Of a DNA stretch of 64,000 bases, positions 1 to 12,100 are shown piece by piece. Location of the stretch: positions 62,001 through 126,000 of the forward strand of contig NZ_JAJJMN010000003.1 in assembly GCF_020905335.1 (NCBI RefSeq), read 5' to 3'. Position 1 is the stretch's first letter, and each line of letters begins with the position of its first letter. Below the pieces are notes generated by a model. The model was not told the origin of the DNA. It did no database searches and worked only from the letters and a program-made list of their open reading frames with translations. This stretch comes from Flavobacterium lipolyticum. GTDB taxonomy: Bacteria > Bacteroidota > Bacteroidia > Flavobacteriales > Flavobacteriaceae. The translations under genes were made by a program, and so were the position numbers.

Positions 1-3000
1 ACCGATTTATACGATGCCTTTTGGATTAAGGCAATCTTCAAACATTTCGAGAATTTGTTGACAACTGTATTTACGGATGCAAACGTTACGATTGATGCTA
101 TTGAATATGTAGAGGAAACAGAAAAAGAATTGTTACTGAAAACATTCAATGCTACTGAAATATACTTTCCGAAAGAAGCTACTATTGTTGATCTGCTTGA
201 AGCTCAGGCAGCCAAAACACCAAATGATTGTGCCCTTATCTTTAATGATGTACAGTTGACTTATAAGGAACTCCACGAGCAATCCAATCAATTGGGGGAA
301 TATCTGAGAGAAAATTATGCGATCAGACCCAACGATTTAGTAGGTGTTCGTTTAAAAAGAGACGAGCGTTTGCTCCTAACCATTTTAGGAGTGCTTAAAT
401 CAGGAGCAGCTTATGTCCCAATGGATGTTAATTATCCTGAGGATCGCATAAAATATATTGTAGAAGATAGTAATTGCAAAGTTGTAATTGACGAAAACGA
501 ATGGAGTAAATTTCAGGTAAAGAAACAACAATATAGTACCGAAAATCTTCCAAAAATAAACAGAGCCGAAGATTTGGCTTATGTTATTTATACTTCGGGA
601 ACAACAGGTAAACCAAAAGGAGTTTTGATTACCAATAAAAATGTTTCAGCACTCTTGTACTGGGCTAAAAAAGAATTCGATACAGAACGTTTTGATTTGG
701 TCTATGCCGTAACCTCACATTGTTTTGATCTTTCGGCCTATGAAATGTTTTTTACGCTATCAGTTGGCAAGACTATAAAACTGCTGAGCAATGCTTTGGA
801 GATAAGTAAAGAATTAAAAAACGATAAAAAAGTTTTACTGAATACAGTTCCTTCCAGTATACGAAGTCTGATGGAGGAAGATTTTTCTTCATTAGAAAAT
901 GCCAGTATCATCAATTTAGCGGGTGAACCATTTCCGGTCGATATCGCCAGAGAATTGCTGCGCACTACAGCAGAAATCAGAAACCTGTACGGACCTTCTG
1001 AGGATACAACTTATAGTACCTATTACCAGTTAGAAAAAGGTAAGACCTATAAAACAATCCCGGTTGGAAAACCTATTTCCAATACACAGGCTTATGTATT
1101 AGACAAAAATCTACAACTTACGCCACTGGGTATTGTTGGAAAACTTTATCTAGCCGGCGAAGGAGTAGCTCTGGGATATTTGAATAAAGAAGAACTTACG
1201 GCCGCTAAATTTATCAAAAATCCATTTGTTGAAGGAAGTGTTTTATACGATACGGGCGATATGGTTAAATGGTTTCCGGATGGGAATATTGAATTCCTGG
1301 GCAGAAAAGACCAGCAGGTAAAACTAAGAGGCTATCGAATAGAGTTGGACGAAATAGAAAATGGTCTCCTGCAATTTTCAGCAGAGGTAAAACAGGTTGT
1401 GGTGGCGATAAAACCGTTTAAAGGCGCTGATACTTTAGTGGCTTACTACACAGTTGGTAATGCTATTTCTAAAGACGATTTAAAAGCCTATCTGCAAAGC
1501 AAACTGCCGGCTTATATGGTACCTCAATATTATGTTGAGGTTCCTTTTATTCCTTTATCTCCAAATGGAAAAACAGACAAAGAAGCACTTCCGAATATCG
1601 ATGAAACTAACGAGACGAATAGTGGTTATGTGGAACCGAAAGGAAGGATTGAAAAAATAGTAGCACTTATCTGGAAAGATATTTTAGCTGTAGAGACCAT
1701 CAGTGCGACCGATGATTTTTTTAATTTGGGAGGGCACAGTCTCAAGCTGGGGCAGTTGATTAATAAAATAAACGAACAGTTACAGGTTACCGTTCCTTTT
1801 GAAAAGCTGTTTGAATATTCCGTTTTAAGAGATCAGGCCGAACTCATAAAGAGATCGTTCTCTAACAATTTTGAACCTATTGCAGCAGTTCCTGCGGCGA
1901 CTTCATACGAGATGTCATATGCACAAAAAAGCCTTTGGATGGTCAGTCAGTTTAAAGGGAATGAAGTGGCTTATAATATTCCGGCCGTATATCATTTTCA
2001 CGGAACACTTGACATTATTGCGTTTAAAGAAGCTTTCTATCGGGTTATCAAAAAGCATGAAATCCTGAGAACTGTTTTTAAAGAAGATGACGAAAAAAGT
2101 ATCAGACAGTTCATTACACCATCTGAAGAATTTAAACTTTCGATTGGATGCGAAGATTTTAGCGACTTTAATGACAAAGAGCTGTTACTTCAGCAGGAAA
2201 TTAAGCAAATAAGCAATTTTGAATTTGATTTGTTCAAAGGGCCTTTATTCAAGGCAAAATTAGTTCGTATCGATTCCCAACATCATGTTTTGTTATTTGT
2301 AATTCACCATATCATATCCGATGCTTGGTCATTGCAGCTTCTGATAGAAGAGATCAGTAGTAATTACAATTCAATATTGAAAAAAGAAGCGGTTCTGCCT
2401 TCTTCTAAATTAGATATTCAGTACAAAGAATACAGTCATTGGCTGAAAGCTCAGATTGAAACAAACGCTATAACTAGTGCTTATTGGATGAAGGAACTGC
2501 AGGGGCATTTAAAACCGCTCCATTATAAATATGAGTATCTGCTTCCGAATGATGTTGAAAATCAGGATAATAAAATTGATTTTTTCCTGAATGCCGAAGT
2601 CAATTCAGCCATAAAGAAGATCGCTAAAAAGCTTAATGTCACTGAATTTTCATTTCACTTAGCTGCATTTTTCAGTTTTCTGCATCTACAAACGGAGCAA
2701 TCGGATATCGTATTAGGAGTTCCGTTTGCGGGAAGGGCTCATGCCCATCTCGAAGATCAGCTGGGGTATTATGTTAACCTGCTGCCTATACGAGTTAAAT
2801 TTCATCAGAATGAAAATTTCGAAACCATAATCAGAGGGGTTCAGCACAAATTATCAAAAGCTTTTGAGCACCAAATGTACCCAATCGATTTAATCCTGAG
2901 AGATTTAGAATTTGAAAGGGGAGACAGAGGAACCAATTTTATCAATACCGGTTTTACCTGGAATGAGCTTACTCACGATGAATTTACAATCAATGAAAAT

Positions 3001-3261
3001 CTTAAGGCAAAAGCGCAAAGTGTAGCTACAGAACAGGTTAAATATGACTTGTGGATAATTTCAAACGGTTCCGGTTTTATTCTGGAATACAGAAAAGAGG
3101 TTTTTAGTAAAGACACCATAGCTCTTTTTGCCGAACGTTATCTGGTATTTCTGGAAGAACTGTCAAAAGGCATAGAACATGAAATAGGAGCCTACAGTTT
3201 TAAAACCGAACGTGAAAAACAACTGGAAGCTTCCAGAATCAATATCGAAATCAATTTTTAG
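1..3261 (+). CDS. NRPS subunit, 5' partial: (C end)-A-PCP-C, Ala-type A domain
   Basis: The reading frame is open from base 1, so the gene begins outside the window; the TTG at 55 is not a real start. Counting from base 1, residues 1-55 are the end of a condensation domain. An adenylation domain follows at about 60-550, with core A3 YTSGTTGKPKG at 197 and A8 RGYRIELDEIE. The carrier protein is at about 555-625 (LGGHS, phosphopantetheine Ser580). A complete C domain ends the protein (HHIISDAWS from 769; the usual Gly after the catalytic Asp is Ala). Read against PheA, the pocket is D-L-Y-N-N-A-L-T-Y. This is close to the DLFNNALTY code I recall for alanine, so Ala is the best guess. Ending on a C domain is unusual: the next gene begins with a second, half-size C domain and an A domain, so the two must pair in trans. 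The tail is INIEINF. Confidence 0.9.
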   Translation, partial: TDLYDAFWIKAIFKHFENLLTTVFTDANVTIDAIEYVEETEKELLLKTFNATEIYFPKEATIVDLLEAQAAKTPNDCALIFNDVQLTYKELHEQSNQLGEYLRENYAIRPNDLVGVRLKRDERLLLTILGVLKSGAAYVPMDVNYPEDRIKYIVEDSNCKVVIDENEWSKFQVKKQQYSTENLPKINRAEDLAYVIYTSGTTGKPKGVLITNKNVSALLYWAKKEFDTERFDLVYAVTSHCFDLSAYEMFFTLSVGKTIKLLSNALEISKELKNDKKVLLNTVPSSIRSLMEEDFSSLENASIINLAGEPFPVDIARELLRTTAEIRNLYGPSEDTTYSTYYQLEKGKTYKTIPVGKPISNTQAYVLDKNLQLTPLGIVGKLYLAGEGVALGYLNKEELTAAKFIKNPFVEGSVLYDTGDMVKWFPDGNIEFLGRKDQQVKLRGYRIELDEIENGLLQFSAEVKQVVVAIKPFKGADTLVAYYTVGNAISKDDLKAYLQSKLPAYMVPQYYVEVPFIPLSPNGKTDKEALPNIDETNETNSGYVEPKGRIEKIVALIWKDILAVETISATDDFFNLGGHSLKLGQLINKINEQLQVTVPFEKLFEYSVLRDQAELIKRSFSNNFEPIAAVPAATSYEMSYAQKSLWMVSQFKGNEVAYNIPAVYHFHGTLDIIAFKEAFYRVIKKHEILRTVFKEDDEKSIRQFITPSEEFKLSIGCEDFSDFNDKELLLQQEIKQISNFEFDLFKGPLFKAKLVRIDSQHHVLLFVIHHIISDAWSLQLLIEEISSNYNSILKKEAVLPSSKLDIQYKEYSHWLKAQIETNAITSAYWMKELQGHLKPLHYKYEYLLPNDVENQDNKIDFFLNAEVNSAIKKIAKKLNVTEFSFHLAAFFSFLHLQTEQSDIVLGVPFAGRAHAHLEDQLGYYVNLLPIRVKFHQNENFETIIRGVQHKLSKAFEHQMYPIDLILRDLEFERGDRGTNFINTGFTWNELTHDEFTINENLKAKAQSVATEQVKYDLWIISNGSGFILEYRKEVFSKDTIALFAERYLVFLEELSKGIEHEIGAYSFKTEREKQLEASRINIEINF

Positions 3262-3331
3262 TGATCCTGTAAAATCAATACAACATTCAAATAAACCTTT
3301 TGTAATCCCTACAATATAATCAGACTACAGC

Positions 3332-6300
3332 ATGAAAGATAAGAAAATCATACAAGATTATTGGTTGAACAAAATAAAGCAATACAGTAACGACAGCAGT
3401 TATTTACTGAGCAGATATGAGCAAGTTCCTTCCGGTCAGTATAGCATTGTATTAAAAAAGAACAGTCTGGATAAGATTGCTAAATTATCAGGAGGGAATG
3501 CCATTGCTGCGGCAACTATTTATTTGTCTGTTTTTAATACACTATTAAAAAGATATACTAATAACGAAAGTATCTGGGTGGCTTCGTCCCCTTTCAATTT
3601 GGAGGGAGTACAGCCCGAAAAAGATAGCTTGCTTTTTTATCATACTACTATATCCAATATATCTTCATTGCGAGATGCGATAAACGCAACCAAACAGGAA
3701 ATTGAAGATACTCTGCTTTATGATACTATTGATTTTGAGTTAATTGAAAAAGAGTTTCTAAATATTGAATTGACTCCTGAAGATTATCTTCAATATGCTT
3801 TTGTATATCAGAAATTAAATCACAGAAATAATCTATTGGCTCAGGCCAAACTTTGTTTGGAAATAGAAGATACCACTGCGGGTAAAGAATCAATTACCAT
3901 ACATTTTGATACTGCGAAATACGATGCACTTTTCATTCAAAATATGGTGGAGCATTTTATACATATACTTGAAAATAGTAGTGAGCTGATTGATACTAAG
4001 GTTGATGATATTGAATTCATTACGGCCTCTGAAAAACAGCAGTTATTGGAGTTTTCAGGTGAATCTGATAAGAAGATCGACGCAAGTGTTATCGGGATTT
4101 TTGAACAGCAGGTAAAAGCAACGCCTGACAACATTGCTTTAGTTTATAAAGAAAAAAAATACACCTATACAGCCGTAAACCGAAAAGTGAATCATCTGGC
4201 GAGTTTATTGCAAAAAGAGTACGGAATTAAATCCGGGGATATTATCGGGATCATGACTGATTATTCGGATAATACCATTTTCTCTTTTGCTGCGGCATTA
4301 AAACTGGGGGCTACTTATTTGTCTTTGGATTATAATCTTACGACAGAAAGACTTGATTATATCTTGTCGGACACACAGCCCAAAGCGATCATCACTCAAC
4401 TCGAGTATCTGAACGACCTGCTTCATTACGATATCCCGTTATTTAGTATAGACGTCATGCTTAATGAAGAAAATATTTCCGATGTAAACTGGGAAAACAA
4501 TAGTACAGGAGATATCGCTTACATCATGTACACTTCAGGATCAACCGGAGTGCCTAAAGGTGTTGTGGTAAAAGACAAAAGTATTGTACGATTGGTGAAA
4601 GAAACCAATTATATCGAAATTGATCCTCAGGACCGTATTCTGGCCATCTCAAATTCTTCGTTCGACGGTTCTACTTTTGATATTTGGGGAGCATTATTAA
4701 ACGGAGCGACTTTACACATTCCGGAGAAAGATTTAGTGCTCAATTTTGAACTGTTGTTTCAGGCTATTACCACAAATGAAATTTCGGTTGTTTTTATGAC
4801 AACGGCTTTGTTCAACTCCATGGTGGATACTGACATTGACAGTCTTAAAAACTTGAGAAAAATTCTTTTTGGCGGAGAAATGGTTTCCGTATTTCATGTG
4901 CGAAAGTTTGTCAATCATTTCGGAAGCGGAAGACTGGTACACGTTTATGGCCCAACCGAGAATACCACTTTTTCGACTTTTCACCCTGTTGAAGAAGTTT
5001 CAGAAGAAGCATCAGGAATCCCGATTGGAAAACCAATTTCCTATACTCAATGTTACATTCTTAACGAGAGTATGAAATTACAGCCTGTTGGTATTGCAGG
5101 AGAGTTGTATGTTTCGGGCGAAGGCGTTGCAGCGGGCTACTTAAACCAAGAAGAACTGACCTCAAAAAGTTTTGTTGAAAATCCTTATCAGGAAAATGCT
5201 CTGTTGTATAAAACCGGAGACATCTGCAAATGGCTGCCTGACGGTACGATAGAAATTTTAGGAAGAAGAGACAGTCAGGTGAAAATTCGCGGTTTCAGAA
5301 TAGAACTAGGGGAAATCGAACGAAAGATAACGAGTTACAATAGTATTACCGAAGCTGTAATTCTCGTAAACAAAGACAGCCATGATGTGAAATTTTTAGC
5401 AGCGTTTTTTATTGCCGATGCGACTATCAATACTGAAGAGCTTCGTTCTTTCCTGGCGCAAAAACTGCCTAATTATATGGTTCCGGCTCATATTACTCAG
5501 GTGCCGCAAATTCCATTAAACAGAAACGGGAAAGTTGATCAGAAAGAATTAAACAAACTGGCAAAATCAAATACCGAAACGACCAGAGAGCTTGTTTTAC
5601 CAACAACCGAAATCCAAATAGCCCTGCACAACATCTGGAAAGAACTGTTTGATAAAGAAGATATTAGTATAACCGATGACTTTTTCGACATTGGCGGGCA
5701 CAGTATCAAGGCAATGAACCTGGTGTCGACCATTCACAAAAACTTAAACATAAAAATAGATATCGGAAACGTTTTTGAAGACCGAAACATTAAAGCGCTT
5801 TCAGAAACCATACTACAGGCTCAGGAAAATGAATTTCAGGAAATAGAAGCCCTGACAGAGCAGCCAAATTATGCAGTGTCATCATCACAACAGCGTTTTT
5901 GGGCATTGAGTCAGTTTCAGGAAGCCAACAAAGCCTACACAATTCCAAGCATCTACACCTTAACGGGAGATCTGGATCAAACGGCTTTAGCTTTTGCTTT
6001 TCAAACGATAACCAAACGACATGAAAGTTTCAGAACCACTTTTAAAGAAGATGAAAATCAGGAATTAAGACAATTTATTTTGCCTGAAGCGGAAAGTAAT
6101 TTTGAGATTGATTTCGTTGATTTTTGCAATCGTTCAGAAAATGAATTAGAAGAAACCATTAACAATCTCATTCAGGTAGCATTTAATTTATCGGAAGGAC
6201 CGCTTTTAAAAGTAAGTGTATTGCAGGTAGAAGAATCGAAAGCGATATTGGTAGCAGTGATGCATCATATTATTAGTGACGGACTGTCTATGGAGGTCTT

Positions 6301-9055
6301 TATTGAAGAGTTGCTGCATTTGTACAAAGCCCATAAAAATAAACTTGCTGTAGATTTTAAACCGCTCAGAATACAATACAAAGATTTTGCTGCCTGGCAG
6401 AATCAACAACTGGAGAATGAATCGTTGCAGGTTCATAAAGCCTACTGGACGGAGAAATTCTCAGGAGAGCTACCGGTGCTCAACCTTCAAAAAAGTAAAA
6501 TTCGTCCTAAAATTAAATCCTATAACGGCGAAACAATTACCATAAATATTGATAGCAGAACATTAAAGCATTTTAAAAATATACTGGATCAGGAAAACCT
6601 GACTTTGTTCATGGGGTTGCTAACGGTGACAAATGTCCTGATTTATAAATATACCAATCAGGAAGATATTATACTGGGAACTACGATTAGCGGTAGAAAT
6701 CATATTGATTTAGAGGGGCAAATTGGCTGTTTCATTAACGTATTGCCATTGCGCAGTCAGTTTTCACACAAAGATTCCATAATTGATTTATTCCGAAAGG
6801 TAAAAAAAGGAACTCAGGAAGCTTACGAACATCAGATTTATCCTTTTGAACAATTAATCGGTGATTTGAATCTCACACATGATATCAGCAGAAATCCTTT
6901 ATTTGATGCTACAGTCGTTTTACAAAATGCCGATTTAGATCAAAAATTAGAGGTTCTCAATAGTGAAGGTCTTGAAATAGCCCTCTATGAAAAAATAAAA
7001 GCAACGGTAAGCCGATTTGATATTTCATTCAATTTTGTAGAAACGGTAAAGGGACTGGAATTTAGCTTAGTCTACAATACGGACATTTTTGATACCATTT
7101 TTATTCGTCAAATTCAGAAACATTTTCACAACCTGCTGAATGCCGTAATTGCAAATCCGCATAATTCTATTGCTTCCCTGCCTTATTTATCAGTAGGCGA
7201 AATACAGCTTTTTACCTCAGATTTTAGTGCCGGAACCTTTAATTCTCAGGTTTGTCTGGACATTGTCGAAGCCTTTCAGTATCAGGTTAGAAAAACGCCT
7301 GCGCAAATAGCCGTTGTATATAAAAACCAACAATTGACTTACGAGGAATTAGATCGTAATGCAAACAAAATTGCGCATTTGTTAACCACAGAGTATGGAG
7401 TGACTAACGGAGAAAAAGTCGGAATCATTTTAGATAAATCAGAACTTTTGATCAGTACCATACTCGGGATTTTAAAAGCCGGCGGGGTATATGTTCCAAT
7501 CGATGTGGAAAGTCCTAAGATCAGAAAAGAATTTATTGTTAATGATATCGGCGCAAAAGTCATCATTACCCAGATGGACTATATGTTTGATCTTGACTTT
7601 TTTGAAGGAAGTATTATCGCCATAGACGTTCAGTTAGACGCTTTAGAAAATCATTCTCCGGCTCCGCAAATAACGAACAGTCCTGATGCTCCGGCATACA
7701 TCATGTACACTTCCGGCTCTACCGGAAATCCAAAAGGCGTTTTGGTACCGCATAAAGGGGTTACCAGACTGGTTAAAAACACCAATTATATCGATTTTGA
7801 TAGGGTACACGCCATCTTGTCTACAGGTTCTGTTTCTTTTGATGCCTCGACGTTTGAGTTTTGGGGAGCATTGCTTAATGGTGGAAAATTGGTTTTATGC
7901 GACAAAGAAGATTTGTTAAACACAACCAAACTTGCTTCATTAATAAAAACAGAAAAAGTAGATACCATGTGGTTTACATCGGGACTGCTAAACCAGTTTA
8001 CCGATCAGGATGTATCCCTTTTTGAAGGATTAATCAATGTACTGGCAGGAGGTGAAAAATTATCAGCTAAACACATCCGTAAACTACTGGAAGCCTATCC
8101 GGAACTGAACCTTATTAACGGTTACGGACCTACTGAAAACACTACATTTTCGGCAACCTATAAAATTACAGCACCGGTAGAAGAGGATATTCCGATTGGT
8201 AAACCGATCAACAATTCGAAGGCTTACATCTTAGATCAAAATTTAGAACTATGCCCACAGGGAGTTGTTGGAGAAATATATCTGGCAGGTGACGGACTTT
8301 CATTAGGCTACTTGAATGCAGCAGAATTAAATGCCGAAAAGTTTCTGAATCCGAGGAGTCTGAATAGAGAACGAGTGTATAAAACCGGTGATTTAGGATT
8401 GTGGCTGCCGAATGGGAATATCAAATTTTTTGGAAGAAAAGACAGCCAGATCAAACTTCGCGGTTACCGAATTGAACTCAACGATATTGAAAAAACTTTA
8501 GATGCACACCCGGATATCAATGGGGCAGTAGTGGTTTTGAAACAATTATCAGAGGCAGCAGACGAAAAATTTATTGTGGCTTATGTTAAGTCCAATCAGG
8601 TTATGAATCAAAAGGAGTTAAAAGCTTATCTGGCGGAAAGACTCCCTTTTTATATGATTCCAACCTATTTTATCGAAGTGGAAGATTTCATTTTGAATAA
8701 AAACGGAAAGGTAGATAAAGACCTTCTTCCCGAGATTGATTTGTCGCAATTAGAAAGAGAATACATATCCTACCGAAATGAAACGGAGAAAACCCTCTCT
8801 GAGATTTGGAGTGAAATATTGTTGATCGAAAAGATCAGTGTAACCGATGATTTTTTTGAAATAGGAGGGCACAGTTTGAGAGCCGTAAAATTAGCCAATA
8901 TGATTCAGGAAAGTTTTGGCGTTGAAGTGAGTATCGGACATGTATTTCAATTCAGAACTATCGAAACGATGGCCGAACAGCTCAGGTTTATTCAGAAACA
9001 AGAAGAGCTTACAGCAAACAAAAAAGACCTTCAGGAAATCGATATCGATTTATAA
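3332..9055 (+). CDS. NRPS subunit: half-C-A(Ile/Val)-PCP-C-A(Val)-PCP
   Basis: This is a two-module elongation subunit of 1907 residues. Residues 1-240 resemble only the C-terminal half of a condensation domain: the protein starts at the xxYWxxKI segment and has no HHxxxDG, so this part cannot catalyse condensation alone. Then come A1 (about 245-740; YTSGSTGVPKG at 400), PCP1 (IGGHS, Ser791), a full C domain (HHIISDGLS at 978), A2 (YTSGSTGNPKG at 1459) and PCP2 (IGGHS, Ser1848). The A1 pocket reads D-G-F-F-L-G-V-T-F, close to the known Ile code DGFFLGVVY. The A2 pocket reads D-A-F-W-L-G-G-T-F, a standard Val code. The gene starts 70 bases after the previous stop. The C-terminal tail EIDIDL looks like a short docking motif for the TubC domain at the start of the next subunit. 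Substrates are inferred, not shown. Confidence 0.93.
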   Translation: MKDKKIIQDYWLNKIKQYSNDSSYLLSRYEQVPSGQYSIVLKKNSLDKIAKLSGGNAIAAATIYLSVFNTLLKRYTNNESIWVASSPFNLEGVQPEKDSLLFYHTTISNISSLRDAINATKQEIEDTLLYDTIDFELIEKEFLNIELTPEDYLQYAFVYQKLNHRNNLLAQAKLCLEIEDTTAGKESITIHFDTAKYDALFIQNMVEHFIHILENSSELIDTKVDDIEFITASEKQQLLEFSGESDKKIDASVIGIFEQQVKATPDNIALVYKEKKYTYTAVNRKVNHLASLLQKEYGIKSGDIIGIMTDYSDNTIFSFAAALKLGATYLSLDYNLTTERLDYILSDTQPKAIITQLEYLNDLLHYDIPLFSIDVMLNEENISDVNWENNSTGDIAYIMYTSGSTGVPKGVVVKDKSIVRLVKETNYIEIDPQDRILAISNSSFDGSTFDIWGALLNGATLHIPEKDLVLNFELLFQAITTNEISVVFMTTALFNSMVDTDIDSLKNLRKILFGGEMVSVFHVRKFVNHFGSGRLVHVYGPTENTTFSTFHPVEEVSEEASGIPIGKPISYTQCYILNESMKLQPVGIAGELYVSGEGVAAGYLNQEELTSKSFVENPYQENALLYKTGDICKWLPDGTIEILGRRDSQVKIRGFRIELGEIERKITSYNSITEAVILVNKDSHDVKFLAAFFIADATINTEELRSFLAQKLPNYMVPAHITQVPQIPLNRNGKVDQKELNKLAKSNTETTRELVLPTTEIQIALHNIWKELFDKEDISITDDFFDIGGHSIKAMNLVSTIHKNLNIKIDIGNVFEDRNIKALSETILQAQENEFQEIEALTEQPNYAVSSSQQRFWALSQFQEANKAYTIPSIYTLTGDLDQTALAFAFQTITKRHESFRTTFKEDENQELRQFILPEAESNFEIDFVDFCNRSENELEETINNLIQVAFNLSEGPLLKVSVLQVEESKAILVAVMHHIISDGLSMEVFIEELLHLYKAHKNKLAVDFKPLRIQYKDFAAWQNQQLENESLQVHKAYWTEKFSGELPVLNLQKSKIRPKIKSYNGETITINIDSRTLKHFKNILDQENLTLFMGLLTVTNVLIYKYTNQEDIILGTTISGRNHIDLEGQIGCFINVLPLRSQFSHKDSIIDLFRKVKKGTQEAYEHQIYPFEQLIGDLNLTHDISRNPLFDATVVLQNADLDQKLEVLNSEGLEIALYEKIKATVSRFDISFNFVETVKGLEFSLVYNTDIFDTIFIRQIQKHFHNLLNAVIANPHNSIASLPYLSVGEIQLFTSDFSAGTFNSQVCLDIVEAFQYQVRKTPAQIAVVYKNQQLTYEELDRNANKIAHLLTTEYGVTNGEKVGIILDKSELLISTILGILKAGGVYVPIDVESPKIRKEFIVNDIGAKVIITQMDYMFDLDFFEGSIIAIDVQLDALENHSPAPQITNSPDAPAYIMYTSGSTGNPKGVLVPHKGVTRLVKNTNYIDFDRVHAILSTGSVSFDASTFEFWGALLNGGKLVLCDKEDLLNTTKLASLIKTEKVDTMWFTSGLLNQFTDQDVSLFEGLINVLAGGEKLSAKHIRKLLEAYPELNLINGYGPTENTTFSATYKITAPVEEDIPIGKPINNSKAYILDQNLELCPQGVVGEIYLAGDGLSLGYLNAAELNAEKFLNPRSLNRERVYKTGDLGLWLPNGNIKFFGRKDSQIKLRGYRIELNDIEKTLDAHPDINGAVVVLKQLSEAADEKFIVAYVKSNQVMNQKELKAYLAERLPFYMIPTYFIEVEDFILNKNGKVDKDLLPEIDLSQLEREYISYRNETEKTLSEIWSEILLIEKISVTDDFFEIGGHSLRAVKLANMIQESFGVEVSIGHVFQFRTIETMAEQLRFIQKQEELTANKKDLQEIDIDL

Positions 9056-9109
9056 TACGACTGCTTTACTTTAATAATTGAAATATCCTCTGAAAATTAA
9101 AATAAACCA

Positions 9110-12100
9110 ATGAAAGACTTAATTGATAAACTACAGGGAGAAGGAATTTTACTCGAACTTATAGATAATAAACTTAAGGTTTTTGCCGAAAAATCTACTA
9201 TTGCTCCCGGTTTAATTGAAGAAATAAAAAAGAACAGAGAAGAGTTGACTCTTTTTTTACTGAACAGTCAAAAGCTGCAGGCATCAAAACCTGTATGGCC
9301 AGAAATACTAAAAACAGCCGATTTAGAGTATTATCCATTATCTTCTTCACAATATAGAATGTGGGTTTTAAGTCAAATGGAAGAATCCAGTAAAGCCTAT
9401 AATGTTCCGGCTTTATACACTTTTGAAGGGAATCTGAATGTTAAAACATTGGAGCATGCTTTTCAGTTGATTATCGAGCGTCATGAAATTCTAAGAACCA
9501 GGTTTGTCAATAAGGAGAATACCGTTGTACAAAAAATAATTCCTGCCGCAGCAATACAATTTCAGGTAGAAGAAATAGATCTAAGAAATCAAACAACCAG
9601 CGCAGAAGAACTAATCAACAAAGGAATGTCCTATTCTTTTGATTTAGAAAGAGAGCTGTTGCTAAAAAGTACCGTTTATCAAACAGAAGATCAAAAGTGG
9701 ATATTCTTTTTTATGATTCACCACATCATCAGCGATGGCTGGTCGATGGGAATACTTATAAATGAGTTATTAGAAAACTACACGGCATTAGAAAAAGGAG
9801 AAAATGTTGCTAAAGAACCCTTAACGATACAATACAAAGAATACGCAGTTTGGCAGCAAAAATTATGGAGCGATGATTATTTTGCAGCGCACAAAGAATA
9901 CTGGCTGTCACAGATTTCGGGTGAAATCCCTAAAATCCAGCTTCCTTTCAGTAAAACAAGGCCGGTTTTAAAAACCTATAACGGAGATACCGTTTACAGA
10001 ACCATAAGTAAAGAAATAAGCACGAAGTTCAAGAAAGTTTGTCTGGAGAACGAGAGTACTTTATTCATGGGATTGCTGGCCACTTTAAAAATAGTACTTT
10101 ACAAATATACCAACCAGACAGATTTAATTGTGGGTTCGCCAATAGCAGGGCGTGAGTTACAGGTACTTCACAATCAGTTGGGACTGTATTTAAATACCAT
10201 TGCTTTAAGAGGAGTGATTAATGCTGAAGACAGTTTCGAATCTTTTCTTAAGAACATTAAAGAAAGCACTCTTAAAGCCTATAATTACCAATCGTATCCT
10301 TTTGACAAACTGATAGAAGAAGCACAGTTGGAGACCGATTTAAGCAGAAATCCATTGTTTGATATCTTTCTGATTTTACAAAACAACGAAAGCACGAACG
10401 TAAAGAATATTGGAGATCAATTAACGGTTCAGGCTTTAGAAACAGAAAACAAAACCAGTAAGTTTGATTTACTTTTCAATTTTGTTGAGGTAGAGGAAAA
10501 TTTAGAATTGAGTATTGTTTATAATACCGATTTGTATGACCCGTTTTTTATAGAACAAATCACGGTACATTTTGAGCATTTATTGAATCTGGTGAGCAGC
10601 ACTCCATCAGAAACAATAGAGAATCTTTCTCTGGTAACTGATGCCGAAAAGAAAAAACTGGTTTTATATTTTAACGCTACACAATTCGATAAGCAGGTAT
10701 GTGCTCCGTTGAATGTTTTATTCGAAGAACAAGTAGAGAAATTAGGTAATCAGACAGCACTTCGTTTCAAAGAGAAAGAATTTACTTTTCAGGAACTGAA
10801 CGAAAAAGTGAATCAGCTGGCTCATTATTTACGCGAAGAAAAAAACATCAAACAAGGTGATTTTGTAGTCGTAAAACTCCCAAGAAGCGAGCAAATGATT
10901 GTCGCCCTTATGGCCATCATAAAAGCCGGAGGCGCTTATATTCCGGTAGAACCGCAATATCCCGAAGAAAGAATCAATTTCATTATAACCGACAGTCAGT
11001 GTAAATTTCTAATTGATGAGGAAACTTTAGCAAATATCTCAGAACAGTTGGCTTCTTTGCCTAAAAGCAATCCTGAAAACCGCAATAAAGTTACCGATCT
11101 GGCTTATGTACTGTATACCTCCGGATCAACCGGAAATCCGAAAGGCTGTATGATTACCCATGAAGGAGTAACCAACAGAATTGACTGGATGTGGAACGAA
11201 TACAACTATTCTTCGACGGACGTTATTTTGCAAAAAACCACTTTTACCTTTGATGTTTCGGTATGGGAAATTTTCATGCCTTTATGCTGGGGAAGCAAAA
11301 TGGTACTTTGCGAACAGGAAGACATTTCAGAACCGCATCGCATTCTGAATTTAATCCAAAACAATAGCGTAACCAGTCTGCACTTTGTGCCAAGTATGCT
11401 CAACACCTTTATTACTTCTGTAACTAACACAGAACAATTAGCAGACAAATTGTCTAGTTTACGTGCCGTAATAACCAGTGGCGAGGCTTTAACACCATTG
11501 ACTGTTAACGAATGGTACAATAAAGTATCGACTGCACCCATTTATAATCTTTATGGCCCGACAGAAGCTTCTATAGACGTTACGTTCTTTAATACTAATG
11601 TGGGCAATGAAATAATCCCGATTGGAAAACCGATCTGGAACACACAGATTTATATCTTAAGCGAGTCCGATGCCGTTCAGCCGATTGGTGTAGCGGGAGA
11701 AATTTGTATTGCCGGAAAAGGACTGGCCCTTGGTTACCTCAACAATCCGGAGTTGACTCATCAGAAGTTTGTACCGAATCCGTTTCAACCCAGAGCGAAA
11801 ATGTACCGAACCGGAGATCTGGGCCTGTGGTTGCCTGATGGCAATGTAGCCTATTTAGGCAGAAAAGATTTTCAGGTAAAAATCAGAGGATTCAGGATAG
11901 AGCTGGAAGAAATAGAAGCGGCATTAAACCAACATCCACAAATACAAACGGCTGTGGTTTTAGACCATATCAATGAAAACAGCGGAGATAAATATCTGAC
12001 AGGCTATATTGTTGCGAATGGTGAATTGGTGAAGGAAGAACTCAACTTATGGTTGGGAACTAAACTTCCTACTTATATGATCCCGTCAAATTTTGTGGTA

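Noticed and set aside
55..57. TTG as start of the first NRPS gene
   Set aside because: The frame is open and reads as condensation-domain sequence back to base 1, so the gene is truncated by the window edge.
11206..11541. Minus-strand open frame of 111 codons
   Set aside because: It is antisense to the Ser-type adenylation domain; the plus-strand frame has all core motifs.
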